Below are positions 1 through 8,508 of a DNA stretch of 64,000 nucleotides, piece after piece. The notes under the pieces were generated by a model. That model had not been told where the DNA came from, did no database searches, and saw only the letters and a program-made list of their open reading frames with translations. The stretch is from Pseudomonas sp. 102515 (lineage in GTDB: Bacteria > Pseudomonadota > Gammaproteobacteria > Pseudomonadales > Pseudomonadaceae), in NCBI RefSeq assembly GCF_031085165.1, contig NZ_JAVHTY010000003.1:558001-622000 (forward strand), in the 5' to 3' direction. The translations under genes and the position numbers were made by a program. Numbering within the stretch: position 1 is the first letter of the stretch; each line of letters begins with the position of its first letter.

Positions 1-837
1 GTCGAGCCGGCCGAGGCTGGCGTTGAGCGTACCCGCCAGTTGCTGGCCCTGTTGCTGGGTGTCGCCCTGGAGCTGCAGATCCCGCAGCTCGACCGCAGGC
101 TTGCCGGGCATGGCCAGCAGCAGGCGCCCGAGGCGCAACTGACCCGGGCCGAGCCAGAAACCATCGGCATTGCGGCGGTTGTCGCCGGTCAGGCCGAAGC
201 CTTCGGTTTCCAGCTTGGCCCAGCCATCCGGGGTGTGCACATTGAGGCTGAATTGCCCCATTGTGCTGTCCAGGCGCAGTCGGCTGGCCTCCATGTCGGT
301 GCGGAAGGTGGCGTTCAGGCCGGAGAAGGCCACCGCGCCCTGTGACTGGTCCACGTGCAGGGCGGCCAGGGCGAGACCACCGTCCACCGCGCGGTCGTAG
401 CCCAGGGTGGCGTCGAGCCGCACGGGCTCGGCGCCCTTGGCCAGGGTGAAGAGGTCGGCGGTGAGTGGCGTACGCGCCAGGGTGAAGCGGTTGACCGCCA
501 TGACCGGCGCCAGCTGCAGGGATTTGAGGCGGGTCAGGGGGAAGGGACCGTGCTGGATGTCGTCTTGGATCCGCAGCACCTCCACGGGCGGCCGATCCTC
601 GGCCTGTACGGTCAGACTGAAGGTAGCAGTGCTGCTGAATACACCGCGCTGCAGCTCAACCAGTTGAAGTTGCAAGGGGTACCCAGGCAACTGAGTCTGC
701 AGGGCTACCTGAGCCTGGCTCGCGGCCTGGCGCAATTCGCCTTCCAGCCGGGTGCCGGTATACCAAGCGCCGCCCACGGCGGTGCCGACGGCGACTAGGG
801 CCACACCGGCGAGGGTGGTAAGTAGCAGTTTCTTCAT
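1..837 (-). CDS. DUF945 (YdgA-like) family protein, 3' end outside the window
   Basis: The reverse strand is open from an ATG at 837 to the window edge (279 codons, no stop). The protein begins MKKLLLTTLAGVALVAVGTA, a single N-terminal membrane anchor or uncleaved signal, then has an extracytoplasmic part rich in short beta-type segments. A Trp-Tyr-Thr-Gly segment follows the anchor, as is usual in the DUF945 family of gammaproteobacteria. The biochemical role of this family is not known; members are anchored in the inner membrane facing the periplasm. No operon partner is visible, since the next gene (1110) points away. The family call rests on overall layout and recognition, without a database search. 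Confidence 0.72.
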   Translation of the reverse strand, partial: MKKLLLTTLAGVALVAVGTAVGGAWYTGTRLEGELRQAASQAQVALQTQLPGYPLQLQLVELQRGVFSSTATFSLTVQAEDRPPVEVLRIQDDIQHGPFPLTRLKSLQLAPVMAVNRFTLARTPLTADLFTLAKGAEPVRLDATLGYDRAVDGGLALAALHVDQSQGAVAFSGLNATFRTDMEASRLRLDSTMGQFSLNVHTPDGWAKLETEGFGLTGDNRRNADGFWLGPGQLRLGRLLLAMPGKPAVELRDLQLQGDTQQQGQQLAGTLNASLGRLD

Positions 838-1109
838 GGTGACCAAATCCCTTTGTATGAGGCTCACGGCGGCGCGCGGCCGATAGGAAGCGGAGTGTAC
901 GAGAGCGCCGGGTGGATGCCGAGGGGGAGAGGCCGGGATCGGCTCGCCGGGCCGCAGACTGTGATGGCTTTCCGGCGGTGCCGGCGCCGAGTCGACGACC
1001 GCTCTGCTGGGTGCTAGCTTGCCGCGATCCCCATTGCCGGAACCTCCGCCATGACCGCTTCCCACTGCTTGCCTGCCCTCACTACCGTTTCGCTGAAGGG
1101 GGTGCCGGT

Positions 1110-1781
1110 ATGAGCAGTCAGCGTCCGGTCGATGGCCTGCAACTCCCCGCCGAACTCCTCGCCCGCGCCGAGGCGCTGCTGGCCCAGGGTGGACGCCGCC
1201 TGCTGGGCATCGCCGGTACTCCGGGCGCGGGCAAGTCGACGGTGGCCGAGCTGCTGGCGGCGGCACTCGGCGAGCGCGCCGTGGTGGTGCCCATGGACGG
1301 CTATCACCTGGCCAATCGCGAGTTGGCCCGTCTAGGCCGCGCCCAGCGCAAGGGGGCACCAGACACCTTCGACGCCCGCGGCTATCACGCGCTATTGCAG
1401 CGGCTGAAAACGCCGGTGGCCGGCGAGACCGTCTATGCGCCGCTGTTCAATCGCGAGATCGAAGAACCCATCGCCAATGCCATTCCAGTCCACGCAGACA
1501 CCCAGCTGGTGATCAGCGAAGGCAACTATCTGCTGCTGACCCAGGCGCCCTGGAGCGATGTCGCCGAGGTATTCGACGAGTGCTGGTACGTCCGGGTCGA
1601 TCCTGAAGAGCGTCGCGAGCGGCTGGTCGCCCGGCACATGCACTTCGGCCGCAGCCGCGCGGATGCCGAGGCCTGGGTAGAAAGCACCGACGAGCCCAAT
1701 GCACGACTGATCGACGGCGACCGGGCGCGGGCGGATCTGGTGGTGGAATGGCGGGATGGGGCGGCTGCCGGCAAGGCCTAG
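1110..1781 (+). CDS. P-loop nucleoside/nucleotide kinase family protein
   Basis: This 223-residue cytoplasmic protein has a Walker A motif GTPGAGKST at residues 36-44. A DGYH segment follows at about residue 60, as in the uridine kinase/pantothenate kinase/fructose kinase-like group (YggC type), where the Asp contacts substrate. The substrate cannot be told from sequence. I chose the ATG at 1110 because the Walker A then lies at the usual distance from the N-terminus; the open frame extends upstream to 912 but that part has no family character. Its end overlaps the convergent AraC gene by 4 nt. The 272 bp between the DUF945 gene and this start hold only the two divergent upstream regions; I see no clear promoter there. 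Confidence 0.8.
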   Translation: MSSQRPVDGLQLPAELLARAEALLAQGGRRLLGIAGTPGAGKSTVAELLAAALGERAVVVPMDGYHLANRELARLGRAQRKGAPDTFDARGYHALLQRLKTPVAGETVYAPLFNREIEEPIANAIPVHADTQLVISEGNYLLLTQAPWSDVAEVFDECWYVRVDPEERRERLVARHMHFGRSRADAEAWVESTDEPNARLIDGDRARADLVVEWRDGAAAGKA

Positions 1782-2599
1782 GCCTGTGCCCGCTGCCATT
1801 CGGTCGGACTCGCGCCGGTGATGCGGCGAAAGGCGCGGGCCAGGGCCGAGGGACTTTCGTAGCCGACCTCGTCGGCGATCAGCGCCAGGGGGCGGCGCTG
1901 CTGCAAGCGCTGTTGTGCCAGGGCGATGCACCAGCGGGTGAGGTAGTCGCCTGGGGCACTGCCGACGACACGTTGGAAATGCGCGGCGAAACCCGCGCGT
2001 GACATGCCGGCCAGGCCCGCCAGCTCGGCTACGGTCCATGCTTGATGGGGCCGTTCGTGCAGGGCGGTCAGGGCACGCGCGAGCCGTTGATCTGCCAGGC
2101 CTGCGAGCATGCCAGGCGTGGCGCTCGGGCGGGTCAGTAGCTGACGTAGCAGCTGGATGATCATCAGTTCGAACAGGCGGTTGAGCACCAGGCCGCGCCC
2201 GCAGTGGTCGCCAAAGGCCTCGGCAAACAGCCAATCGGCGCTGGCGGCGAGACCTGGCAGCTGGTGCAGCGGACTGACCAGGTAATCCGGCAGGGCGCGG
2301 GTCAGCGGGTTATCCGGGCCACCGCGAAAGGCCAGCGAGGCACACACCAGCTCGGCAGGGCTATCGTCCGGCGTGCTCAGCTGATGCGCGCGCGGGCGGA
2401 TCACCAGCATGAGGCTGGGCTCGACCAAGTCCTGCCGCTCGCCCCGTGCGATTGCGAAGCTTAGGCGTCCGCCGCGCAGCAGGTGGATCTGGCCGGTCGC
2501 TTCACCGTCCTCATGGCGGCTCACGCCACAGAAGGCGCCCTGGTGGTAGCTATCCGTAGTAAAGGCGAAGTGGTCGAGCAAGACGGCGAGACGATCCAT
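1778..2599 (-). CDS. AraC family transcriptional regulator (cupin N-terminus)
   Basis: This 273-residue regulator has an N-terminal cupin-like sensing domain (about residues 1-175) of the Cupin_6/RclR-like kind. The C-terminal AraC DNA-binding domain (about 180-270) has two helix-turn-helix units; the second contains the usual IADEVGYESPSALARAFRR pattern. Regulators of this class often control a neighbouring detoxification or redox gene. The divergent AhpD-like gene at 2723 lies 123 bp away and is the obvious candidate target. The inducer is unknown. Confidence 0.85.
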   Translation of the reverse strand: MDRLAVLLDHFAFTTDSYHQGAFCGVSRHEDGEATGQIHLLRGGRLSFAIARGERQDLVEPSLMLVIRPRAHQLSTPDDSPAELVCASLAFRGGPDNPLTRALPDYLVSPLHQLPGLAASADWLFAEAFGDHCGRGLVLNRLFELMIIQLLRQLLTRPSATPGMLAGLADQRLARALTALHERPHQAWTVAELAGLAGMSRAGFAAHFQRVVGSAPGDYLTRWCIALAQQRLQQRRPLALIADEVGYESPSALARAFRRITGASPTEWQRAQA

Positions 2600-2722
2600 G
2601 GAAGAGGTACCGATTTGGACGATCTATCGCGATGTTTGGACGCTGGGCATCCAGGCGTCAAGTCGCTCCGCCTAATCTGGTTCCACGCCTGATGACCAGG
2701 CCGCAACCCAAGGAGCACCATC

Positions 2723-3238
2723 ATGACCCGTATCGTCCCCCTTACCCTCGACCAGGCTTCCGCCGAGGCTCAAACCGCCCTGCAGGGTATCCAGAAAGGT
2801 CTGGGTTTCCTGCCCAATGCCTTCGCAACCCTGGCGCATTCGCCGGCAGCACTCAAAGGCTATCTGGCGCTGGCCCAAGCGTTAGGTAGGAGCGGACTCA
2901 GCGCCCAGGAGCGAGAGGTGGTTGCCTTGGCCGCCTCGGCGGTCAACGGTTGTGACTATTGCCTGGCGGCCCATGAATTCTTTGGCGGCAAGACGGGCCT
3001 GACCGCTGCGGAGCTGGCCGCCGCCCAGGCGGGTACGCACAGCGCCGTGGCGCGACTGGCGCGAGAGGTGACCGAGCAGCGTGGCCAGTTGCGTGACGAG
3101 CAGTTGCAGGCCGCCCGGGCAGCCGGTCTGGATGACGCCAGGATCGTCGAGGTGGTGGCCCAGGTCAGCCTGCTTACCCTGACCAACTACCTGAACAACC
3201 TGGCAGCGACCGAAGTGGATTTTCCACCCGTCGCCTGA
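2723..3238 (+). CDS. Carboxymuconolactone decarboxylase / AhpD-like peroxidase-related protein
   Basis: This is a 171-residue all-helical protein. The motif NGCDYCLAAH (about residues 75-84) supplies the CxxC...H catalytic set of the AhpD/carboxymuconolactone-decarboxylase superfamily, which reduces peroxides or related electrophiles through a thiol pair. An AAGGAG ribosome site lies 7 nt before the ATG at 2723. It is divergent from the AraC-type regulator at 2599, suggesting that this pair forms a small stress-response unit. A strong intrinsic terminator follows the stop directly, so it is probably monocistronic. The physiological substrate is not deducible. Confidence 0.87.
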   Translation: MTRIVPLTLDQASAEAQTALQGIQKGLGFLPNAFATLAHSPAALKGYLALAQALGRSGLSAQEREVVALAASAVNGCDYCLAAHEFFGGKTGLTAAELAAAQAGTHSAVARLAREVTEQRGQLRDEQLQAARAAGLDDARIVEVVAQVSLLTLTNYLNNLAATEVDFPPVA

Positions 3239-3243
3239 GCATG

Positions 3244-3270
3244 AAAAAGGCCCCGGTCAGGGGCCTTTTT
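3244..3270 (+). terminator. Rho-independent terminator after the AhpD-like gene
   Basis: A perfect stem AAGGCCCC/GGGGCCTT with a 4-nt GTCA loop is preceded by A residues and followed by a run of five T. It begins 6 nt after the TGA of the AhpD-like gene. The A-tract on the other side would also let it act on the opposite strand. Confidence 0.9.
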
Positions 3271-3336
3271 GTTGGTGATATCCCGTTCCAAACAAGGCCC
3301 GCACCTATCGTCCTAGAGCTCTGGCCCTAGCAGAAG

Positions 3337-3912
3337 TCAGATCAATGACTCGAAGTTGGAGAGATGCTTAACGAGCTCGGGGAGCTGCTGCTTAAGCAGC
3401 GTATCGAGTAGCTCGCAGGGCGTATGGGTAGGGTTCTTCAAAGAAGCACGCTGTCTTCGGGCTGCTTCAAGCACAGCTGCTTGATCCAAGTCCCATATGT
3501 CGGACAGGAAGACGTCGGGATGCAACGCCTCGATCTCGAAGCACTTGAGGATTTCAGCAGGAAAGTCCCTGAGGTTATAGGTGACGATGACCGAAGCACC
3601 GCATTTGATGGCAGCGGCTAATACATGCCGGTCGTCTTCGTCTGGTAGGTCGAGCCCTTTCACCAAAGGCTCATAGTCCTTTACAAGACAGTCAGGAACT
3701 GCCCGATTCATGAGTTCGACAGTGCGATCGAGCTGCGCGCTTGTCAGGTCGGGACGGTTCTTCAGCACGTTTCTCGTCCACTCATCATGGATCTGCTCGG
3801 ACCAGCGCGCTCGATACGCTCCAGTGAGGGCCAGTTGCATCAGCAAATCGCGCAGAGGTGCGGGGTACAGAACACAGGCATCGTAGATGACAGTGAACGG
3901 TGAATGTCTCAT
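3337..3912 (-). CDS. PIN-domain toxin (putative ribonuclease)
   Basis: This 191-residue protein has PIN-fold acidic residues in order: VIYDAC near the N-terminus, HDEW (about 42), EDDRHV (about 93) and VTYNLRDF (about 110). PIN proteins are Mg2+-dependent single-strand RNases and are common type II toxins. The ATG at 3912 overlaps the stop of the upstream antitoxin by one base (TGATG), so translation is coupled. A TTG one codon upstream is possible but less likely. The C-terminus carries an extra helical stretch beyond the PIN core. Target RNA is unknown. Confidence 0.82.
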   Translation of the reverse strand: MRHSPFTVIYDACVLYPAPLRDLLMQLALTGAYRARWSEQIHDEWTRNVLKNRPDLTSAQLDRTVELMNRAVPDCLVKDYEPLVKGLDLPDEDDRHVLAAAIKCGASVIVTYNLRDFPAEILKCFEIEALHPDVFLSDIWDLDQAAVLEAARRQRASLKNPTHTPCELLDTLLKQQLPELVKHLSNFESLI

Positions 3913-4376
3913 CAATACCCCATGTTAAGCGCTTGGGCTTGCGCAGCCAGTTCTTCCATAGCGTCCTGACTCGCCCTATCACGGTCAGCTTTGTAGACCA
4001 TGAGGTCGGTGAACTTAATGCGTCGATGACTACCGGTCTTGGTGTGTGGAATCTGGCCTTCGTCCAGCAGCTTAACAAGATGAGGACGCGAGACATTGAG
4101 CATGTCGGCGCATTCTTGGGTCGTCAGCTCTGCGTGAATCGGCACTACTTTCACGGTGTTGCCTAAGGCCAGCTCGCTGAGTATGTCCCCGAGCAATTTA
4201 AGCGCGAGCGTAGGTAATTCAACGACCTGGCGTTGCTGGGCCTCGTCAACCAGTTCAATACGCTGAGTATCGAGCTTCGTCGAAACGAAAGCAGCGATCT
4301 GACGGCTTGATTCAGTAGCCGCAGCGATTGCTTTCTCATCCGGGAGGATACTCCGAGCAAGATCGGCGGTGGTCAT
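3912..4376 (-). CDS. Antitoxin with excisionase-type helix-turn-helix
   Basis: The 154-residue protein has a winged HTH of the MerR/excisionase type in its C-terminal half (LTTQECADMLNVSRPHLVKL, then GSHRRIKF). The N-terminal half has no named domain and may be the region that binds toxin. It precedes and overlaps the PIN toxin gene, the usual order for a PIN toxin-antitoxin operon. Start choice: GGGAGA lies 6 nt before the ATG at 4376. The ATG twelve codons upstream lacks a ribosome site. Autorepression through the direct repeats just upstream (4438-4476) is likely. Confidence 0.8.
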   Translation of the reverse strand: MTTADLARSILPDEKAIAAATESSRQIAAFVSTKLDTQRIELVDEAQQRQVVELPTLALKLLGDILSELALGNTVKVVPIHAELTTQECADMLNVSRPHLVKLLDEGQIPHTKTGSHRRIKFTDLMVYKADRDRASQDAMEELAAQAQALNMGY

Positions 4377-4437
4377 GATGTCTCTCCCAAAAGCAACGCA
4401 CATTTCTAGCATCTCATACGCTGCTAGCGTTTATAGT

Positions 4438-4476
4438 CGAAATATACGAAACGCGCAATATTCGAAATAAACGAAA
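4438..4476. promoter_or_regulatory. Tandem operator candidate upstream of the PIN toxin-antitoxin operon
   Basis: Two 14-bp direct repeats, CGAAATATACGAAA (4438-4451) and CGAAATAAACGAAA (4463-4476), differ at one base. They are spaced 25 bp apart, between 62 and 100 bp upstream of the antitoxin start. The AT-rich setting contrasts with the GC-rich surroundings. This is the expected place for the antitoxin to bind its own promoter; binding itself is inference. Confidence 0.55.
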
Positions 4477-4513
4477 TGGTGTCGATGCCTACGTGCCGCT
4501 GCTGGAGAGACGT

Positions 4514-5005
4514 TCACGTCGGCCGCTTATACCTGCCGACCGCGAGAGGCGCCCGGCAGCCTAGGTCAGGCAACAGGGAGGAGATGTTGATGATGGCGCC
4601 GCGACCGCGGGCGACGAAGGCCGGGACGGCGGCATAGGTCAGCTGGGTGAGGGCGGTGACATTGAGAGCGATCATTCGCGACATCTGCGCCGGATCGCTC
4701 TGCAGCAGTGGCGTGTGCGTACCCATCCCGGCGTTGTTGACCAGCAGGGTGAGGCTGGCGTCTTCACGCAGGGTGCGCTCCACTTCTACCAGGGCGGCGG
4801 GGTCGGCCAGGTCGGCGGGCAGGACCTCGACGCTCTGGCGGGTGGCGTCGGTCAGGCGCTCGGCGAGAGCATCTAAACGTGCGCGATCACGGGCAACCAG
4901 CATCAGGTCATAGCCGCGCTGAGCCAGTTGTTCGGCGTAGTGGGCACCAATGCCGGAAGAGGCGCCAGTGATCAGGGCAGTACCTTGTGAGGAGCGGGTC
5001 ATCAT
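4514..5005 (-). pseudogene. Short-chain dehydrogenase/reductase, truncated before the active site
   Basis: The N-terminal Rossmann half is intact: TGASSGIGA cofactor motif, the NNAG motif, and a good ribosome site (GGAG) before the ATG at 5005. The sequence stays SDR-like through INISS, then runs into about 18 unrelated residues and a stop at 4514. The catalytic YxxxK and the C-terminal substrate-binding part are absent; an intact SDR of this kind has roughly 250 residues against 163 here. The break falls near 4560, next to the upstream region of the PIN toxin-antitoxin pair, so arrival of that module probably removed the 3' half. It is divergent from the GlxA-type regulator. Confidence 0.8.
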
Positions 5006-5099
5006 CAAATCTCCAGGATGGGCGTGGAGTGATGATGAGCCGACTGGTCGATGGCGCAAATGACGCGTATAGTCATGATTTAGGACATTAGGGACAGCG

Positions 5100-6047
5100 A
5101 TGCACCGGATCGGCTATGTATTAGGTGAGCGCTTCCAGGTGATGGCGCTGGCGACCCAAAGCGTCTTCGAGTTCGCCAATCTGGTGCTAGGCGAGACCTT
5201 CTATACCCAAGCGATCTTTTCCGAGCAGGGCGGCCTGGTGCGTTCCTCGCAGCAGCTGCTAGTGGAAACCGAGGCATTGGGCGCGCCGGGCCGCGCTGAT
5301 ACCTGGTTCATCGTCGGCAACCTCACGCCCCTGGCCACTGAGCCTTCGCCCACACTGCTGGATTTCGTCCGCCACGCCGGCGCCCAGGCGCGCCGCACAG
5401 CGGGGATCTGTACCGGTGGCTTTGCGCTGGCCGCGGCCGGTCTGCTCGACGGGCGCCGGGCTACCACCCACTGGTCCTTCGCCCGGGCCATGCAGGAGCG
5501 TTATCCACAGATCCGTGTCGAGGAGGACCGCATCTTCATTGTCGACGGCCCTGTGTGGACTTCCGCCGGCATGACGGCGGGGCTGGACCTGGCGTTGGGC
5601 ATGGTGGAGAAGGACTTGGGTATGGAGGTGGCGCGCTCGGTGGCGCATCGGCTGGTCATGCAGCAATTCCGCTCGGGCGGCCAGACCCAGCACTCGGAAT
5701 TGCTGACCCTCACGCCCAAGTCGGATCGCATCCAGACCGCCCTGGCCTATGCCCGCCAGCACCTGAGCCGGCCCCTGAGTGTCGAGGAGCTGGCTGAGGT
5801 CGCCCACCTTAGTCCTCGGCAATTCAGCCGCGTGTTCACCGCCGAAACCGGGCAGTCGCCCGCCAAGGCCATTGAAGGTCTGCGCCTGGAGGCGGCGCGT
5901 TTGATGATCGCGCAGACCCGTCACTCGCTGGAAACGGTGGCGCAGGAGACCGGCTTTCGTGATCGCCGCCATCTGCGCGAGGTGTTCATGCGCGGCTTCG
6001 GCGTGCCGCCACAGATGATCCGACGCGACGCCCGTCGTCTGGCCTAG
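5100..6047 (+). CDS. GlxA-type AraC family regulator (DJ-1/PfpI-like plus AraC HTH)
   Basis: The 315-residue protein has an N-terminal class-I-amidotransferase/DJ-1-like domain (about residues 1-185). It carries the nucleophile-elbow-like GICTGGFALAAAGLL segment (Cys near 102). A C-terminal AraC DNA-binding domain follows (about 215-312). This two-domain plan is that of the GlxA/FtrA/CdhR regulators. It lies divergently, about 95 bp from the truncated dehydrogenase, which was probably its original target. It is the last clearly chromosomal gene on this side; the ICE-like genes start convergently just beyond it. Confidence 0.85.
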   Translation: MHRIGYVLGERFQVMALATQSVFEFANLVLGETFYTQAIFSEQGGLVRSSQQLLVETEALGAPGRADTWFIVGNLTPLATEPSPTLLDFVRHAGAQARRTAGICTGGFALAAAGLLDGRRATTHWSFARAMQERYPQIRVEEDRIFIVDGPVWTSAGMTAGLDLALGMVEKDLGMEVARSVAHRLVMQQFRSGGQTQHSELLTLTPKSDRIQTALAYARQHLSRPLSVEELAEVAHLSPRQFSRVFTAETGQSPAKAIEGLRLEAARLMIAQTRHSLETVAQETGFRDRRHLREVFMRGFGVPPQMIRRDARRLA

Positions 6048-6057
6048 CCCAGGTTTT

Positions 6058-6076
6058 ACACGTTTCACGTGGAACC
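6058..6076. repeat. parS-like palindrome, copy 1 of a 19-bp inverted pair
   Basis: ACACGTTTCACGTGGAACC occupies 6058-6076. Its core GTTTCACGTGGAAC matches the bacterial ParB/Spo0J parS consensus (GTTNCACGTGNAAC type). The same 19 bp occur exactly, in inverted orientation, at 23330-23348. The site lies in the gap between convergent genes (GlxA-type regulator and relaxase remnant), at the outer edge of the transfer genes. ParB binding is inferred from the consensus. Confidence 0.65.
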
Positions 6077-6152
6077 TGGTTAGTAGCGTAGAAATGGTTT
6101 ATCCGCTTGCGCTATTCAAGCCGCAGCTTAGCCTAAATCCCCTTACGCGCGC

Positions 6153-6911
6153 TCAACAGGCGGCTTGATCTGCCACGGCTTGAGCGGCCTGAAAGGCCAG
6201 ATCCCCCACGATGTCTGCGTGCGCTTCCTGGCCGCTGATCACGTACAGCATCTGTGTCCAGAGCACATCGTAGCTTGAGAGCCAGGCGAGCAGGTCCGGA
6301 TCCAGCACGTGGACGTGGAGCAGTGCGGTGGCTGCAGCCTGTAGGCGATAGGGCCGCTCAGCCGGATAGTGAACGCGATAGGGCCGCTGCAGCGGGCCTT
6401 GCCAGGGTCGCCATGGCGTTCCGTCATCGTGTTCTACGTAGAAATCGACAACGAGCTTACCTAGATCCTGCAATAGCACGGCGTAGGCCACTGCGGCGGT
6501 CCAGGCTTCGGCTTGCTCTGCCTGCTCCTCGGGTGGCGCGCCTGCAGGTAACAGGCAGGCCTGACGCAGGCGAAGTGCGCAGATGACGCGGTGAAGTGCC
6601 TGATCGAGCATGCCTCCGGCGTACCGATAGTGTCCGTCCTGTGAAGCGGGAAATTCCTGAACCAAATGGGCGTACCGCTGCAAGGGCGCCAGGTACAGCT
6701 GTTTGAATTGCTCGCGTGAGACCGCAGTACGCTGCCAGATCTGTTCTACCAGGACAGCGCGGGCAGGACGTGCCAGCAAGACGTCTCCCGGTAGGGGGTG
6801 ACGCAGGCGTTGAGCTGACTCTGTCGTCGGGTCTGGACCAGGCGGTGGAGAGGCGTCGGTGCGGCGATTGAACCAGCGTCTAAGCAGGCTGAGGTCTCCG
6901 GCTAATCGCAT
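6153..6911 (-). CDS. MobH (TraI_2) relaxase, N-terminal domain only, signature histidines lost
   Basis: The protein aligns by eye with the N-terminal HD-like domain of PFGI-1-type ICE relaxases: RAVLVEQIWQRTAVSREQF, then the GGMLDQALHRV and LLQDLGKLVVDF segments. In working MobH relaxases these read HHH...GGMLDH and LLHDIGK. Here HHH is GHY, LDH is LDQ and HD is QD, the last two as CAG codons. At 252 residues it also lacks the C-terminal TraI_2_C half; family members have about 600 residues. It lies last in the transfer operon after the TraG gene, the usual relaxase position. Nicking at oriT is therefore unlikely. I chose the ATG at 6911; the frame is open further upstream. Whether it is a remnant or a repurposed domain is open. 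Confidence 0.75.
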   Translation of the reverse strand: MRLAGDLSLLRRWFNRRTDASPPPGPDPTTESAQRLRHPLPGDVLLARPARAVLVEQIWQRTAVSREQFKQLYLAPLQRYAHLVQEFPASQDGHYRYAGGMLDQALHRVICALRLRQACLLPAGAPPEEQAEQAEAWTAAVAYAVLLQDLGKLVVDFYVEHDDGTPWRPWQGPLQRPYRVHYPAERPYRLQAAATALLHVHVLDPDLLAWLSSYDVLWTQMLYVISGQEAHADIVGDLAFQAAQAVADQAAC

Positions 6912-6975
6912 CACCTGATGGAAGAAGCGTATGTGCTGGTTCACGGGTTGTGCCTGGTGAGTCAGGAAAAAGCCT

Positions 6976-8493
6976 TTACTGCATCCCTTGTCGCAGCGCT
7001 TGCGTTCCCTTGCCGCCTGCGCCTCGTGCGTCTTGGGTGGCCGTCGCCAGCGCCTGAAGGGCCGCACCGGCCCGAAGGCCTGCCCAGGTCAGGGCGGTTA
7101 TCCAGAACGTTGGAAAGGCGATGAACATCGTAGCCATGACGAAATTCAGCAGGAGGTCGCCGAAGGCGTTGTTCAAGCCGATCAGCGGATCGAAATTTCG
7201 GTGGGGACGTCCGGCGCCAAAGCCCCAACCATAGAGAGCATCCAAGATGGTGCTGTCGAGCCAGCGTGCCAGTTGAAACCAGAACTCCACAAAGAAGAGC
7301 GCGAACTGCACGGTGCTGAGCGTCATCGTGGTCTTGAGGTCGCAGGTGCCTATGACCAGCAGCAAGGGAAGGCTAATCACCAGCGCCATTTTCAGCAGCG
7401 ACAGCACCATCGGCAGTGCCTGACGCACGACGTCCATGGCGGGAAAGAACCCCAGGGATCCCAAGGCTAATCCCGTGTCGCCAGCCAGGCGTGCGGCCAT
7501 GTTGGGCAGAGACATATCCACCTGCCCACCATAGTCGGTATAGACCTGACCCTGATTGAGCTTCTGCTGGCGCGGCGCGACGACGGCGCGTATGACCGCA
7601 TCGTCTACGGTCTGCCGGGAGGCAAAGCCTGCCCACTGCGCCAGACGGCTCAGCAGGCCGGCATCGACCTGGGCCAGCAATCGTTCGCGCAGCCCACGCT
7701 CCGGATCGGACCACCATTGGCGACAGGTCGGATAGCCCGCACCAGTTGCGCCCGGTGCCAGGCCTGCATCACGCGTCGCTTCGTAAGGCCAGGCGGCGCG
7801 TGGGGTACGCGCCCGGTCAATGTCATAAAAGCCGGGTGAGTTGAGAAAATAGCGAGAGCCGATCCAGGTGACGTCATAACGCTGATCCGCAGCCAGGCCA
7901 GGGCGCTGCATGAACAGCCGGGCGCGCGAGGGGCCGTAGCACTCACGGGTGAAGTCGGCTACCTCCTGTGCGAGCAGTGGATCGGCAATGCGGGTGGCAT
8001 CAAGCTCCATACGGATCTGTCGCAAGTCCGTACCGCAGGGAATGGCCGCAATGGCCGCGCCGGTGACGGCCTTGGACAGCGCATGCACAAAGAACCACCA
8101 GACCGGTATAAGAGCCTGCTGTCCATTGAGCTGGGTATAGCTCAGGGCCCAGCCGGTCTTGGCAGGGGCCGCAACATCGACCTGGCATTGGCGGGAGCGG
8201 GTCATATCAAACTGAAGGGTGTTCAGCGATACCGGGATCATGGGAATCGCTGCAAAGGCGATGACGCCGATCGCCAGGAGCATGCGGCTTTCGATGCGCC
8301 GACTGGACAGCAAGCTCTGCTGACTTTCATCCGCGCTGACGGTACGGGCGTGTAGCCATTCCTGGACCACGATCAGCAGAAAGGGCAGCGCAAAGAGACC
8401 GCTGGCCAGCAAGAGATTCCAGATGCCGTTATGGATAAGCCAGCCGACCAGGGTGAGGTAGTACTCGAGGTACTCCGTGGTATAGAGCGTCAT
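6976..8493 (-). CDS. traG: TraG-like inner-membrane mating-pair protein
   Basis: The 505-residue protein matches the N-terminal domain of F-type TraG as found in ICEs. It begins with a polytopic segment (several hydrophobic helices in residues 1-90), then a large periplasmic part with paired Cys residues. Further membrane helices lie at about 360-480. It takes part in assembling the mating channel and stabilising mating pairs in G-type T4SS. It is preceded by a small membrane protein and the PFL_4711 gene and followed by the relaxase remnant. This is canonical ICE order, except that the DUF3742 gene usually found between TraG and relaxase is missing. Confidence 0.85.
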   Translation of the reverse strand: MTLYTTEYLEYYLTLVGWLIHNGIWNLLLASGLFALPFLLIVVQEWLHARTVSADESQQSLLSSRRIESRMLLAIGVIAFAAIPMIPVSLNTLQFDMTRSRQCQVDVAAPAKTGWALSYTQLNGQQALIPVWWFFVHALSKAVTGAAIAAIPCGTDLRQIRMELDATRIADPLLAQEVADFTRECYGPSRARLFMQRPGLAADQRYDVTWIGSRYFLNSPGFYDIDRARTPRAAWPYEATRDAGLAPGATGAGYPTCRQWWSDPERGLRERLLAQVDAGLLSRLAQWAGFASRQTVDDAVIRAVVAPRQQKLNQGQVYTDYGGQVDMSLPNMAARLAGDTGLALGSLGFFPAMDVVRQALPMVLSLLKMALVISLPLLLVIGTCDLKTTMTLSTVQFALFFVEFWFQLARWLDSTILDALYGWGFGAGRPHRNFDPLIGLNNAFGDLLLNFVMATMFIAFPTFWITALTWAGLRAGAALQALATATQDARGAGGKGTQALRQGMQ

Positions 8494-8508
8494 GACAGGT
8501 TGTCCTCA

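Noticed and set aside
1-798. Plus-strand frames across the first 800 bases
   Set aside because: They are antisense to a continuous minus-strand DUF945 frame that has a clear start and membrane anchor.
6048-6152. tRNA gene or att core at the left end of the element
   Set aside because: No tRNA fold is visible here or at 41700-42000, and I could not find a direct repeat shared by the two candidate ends.
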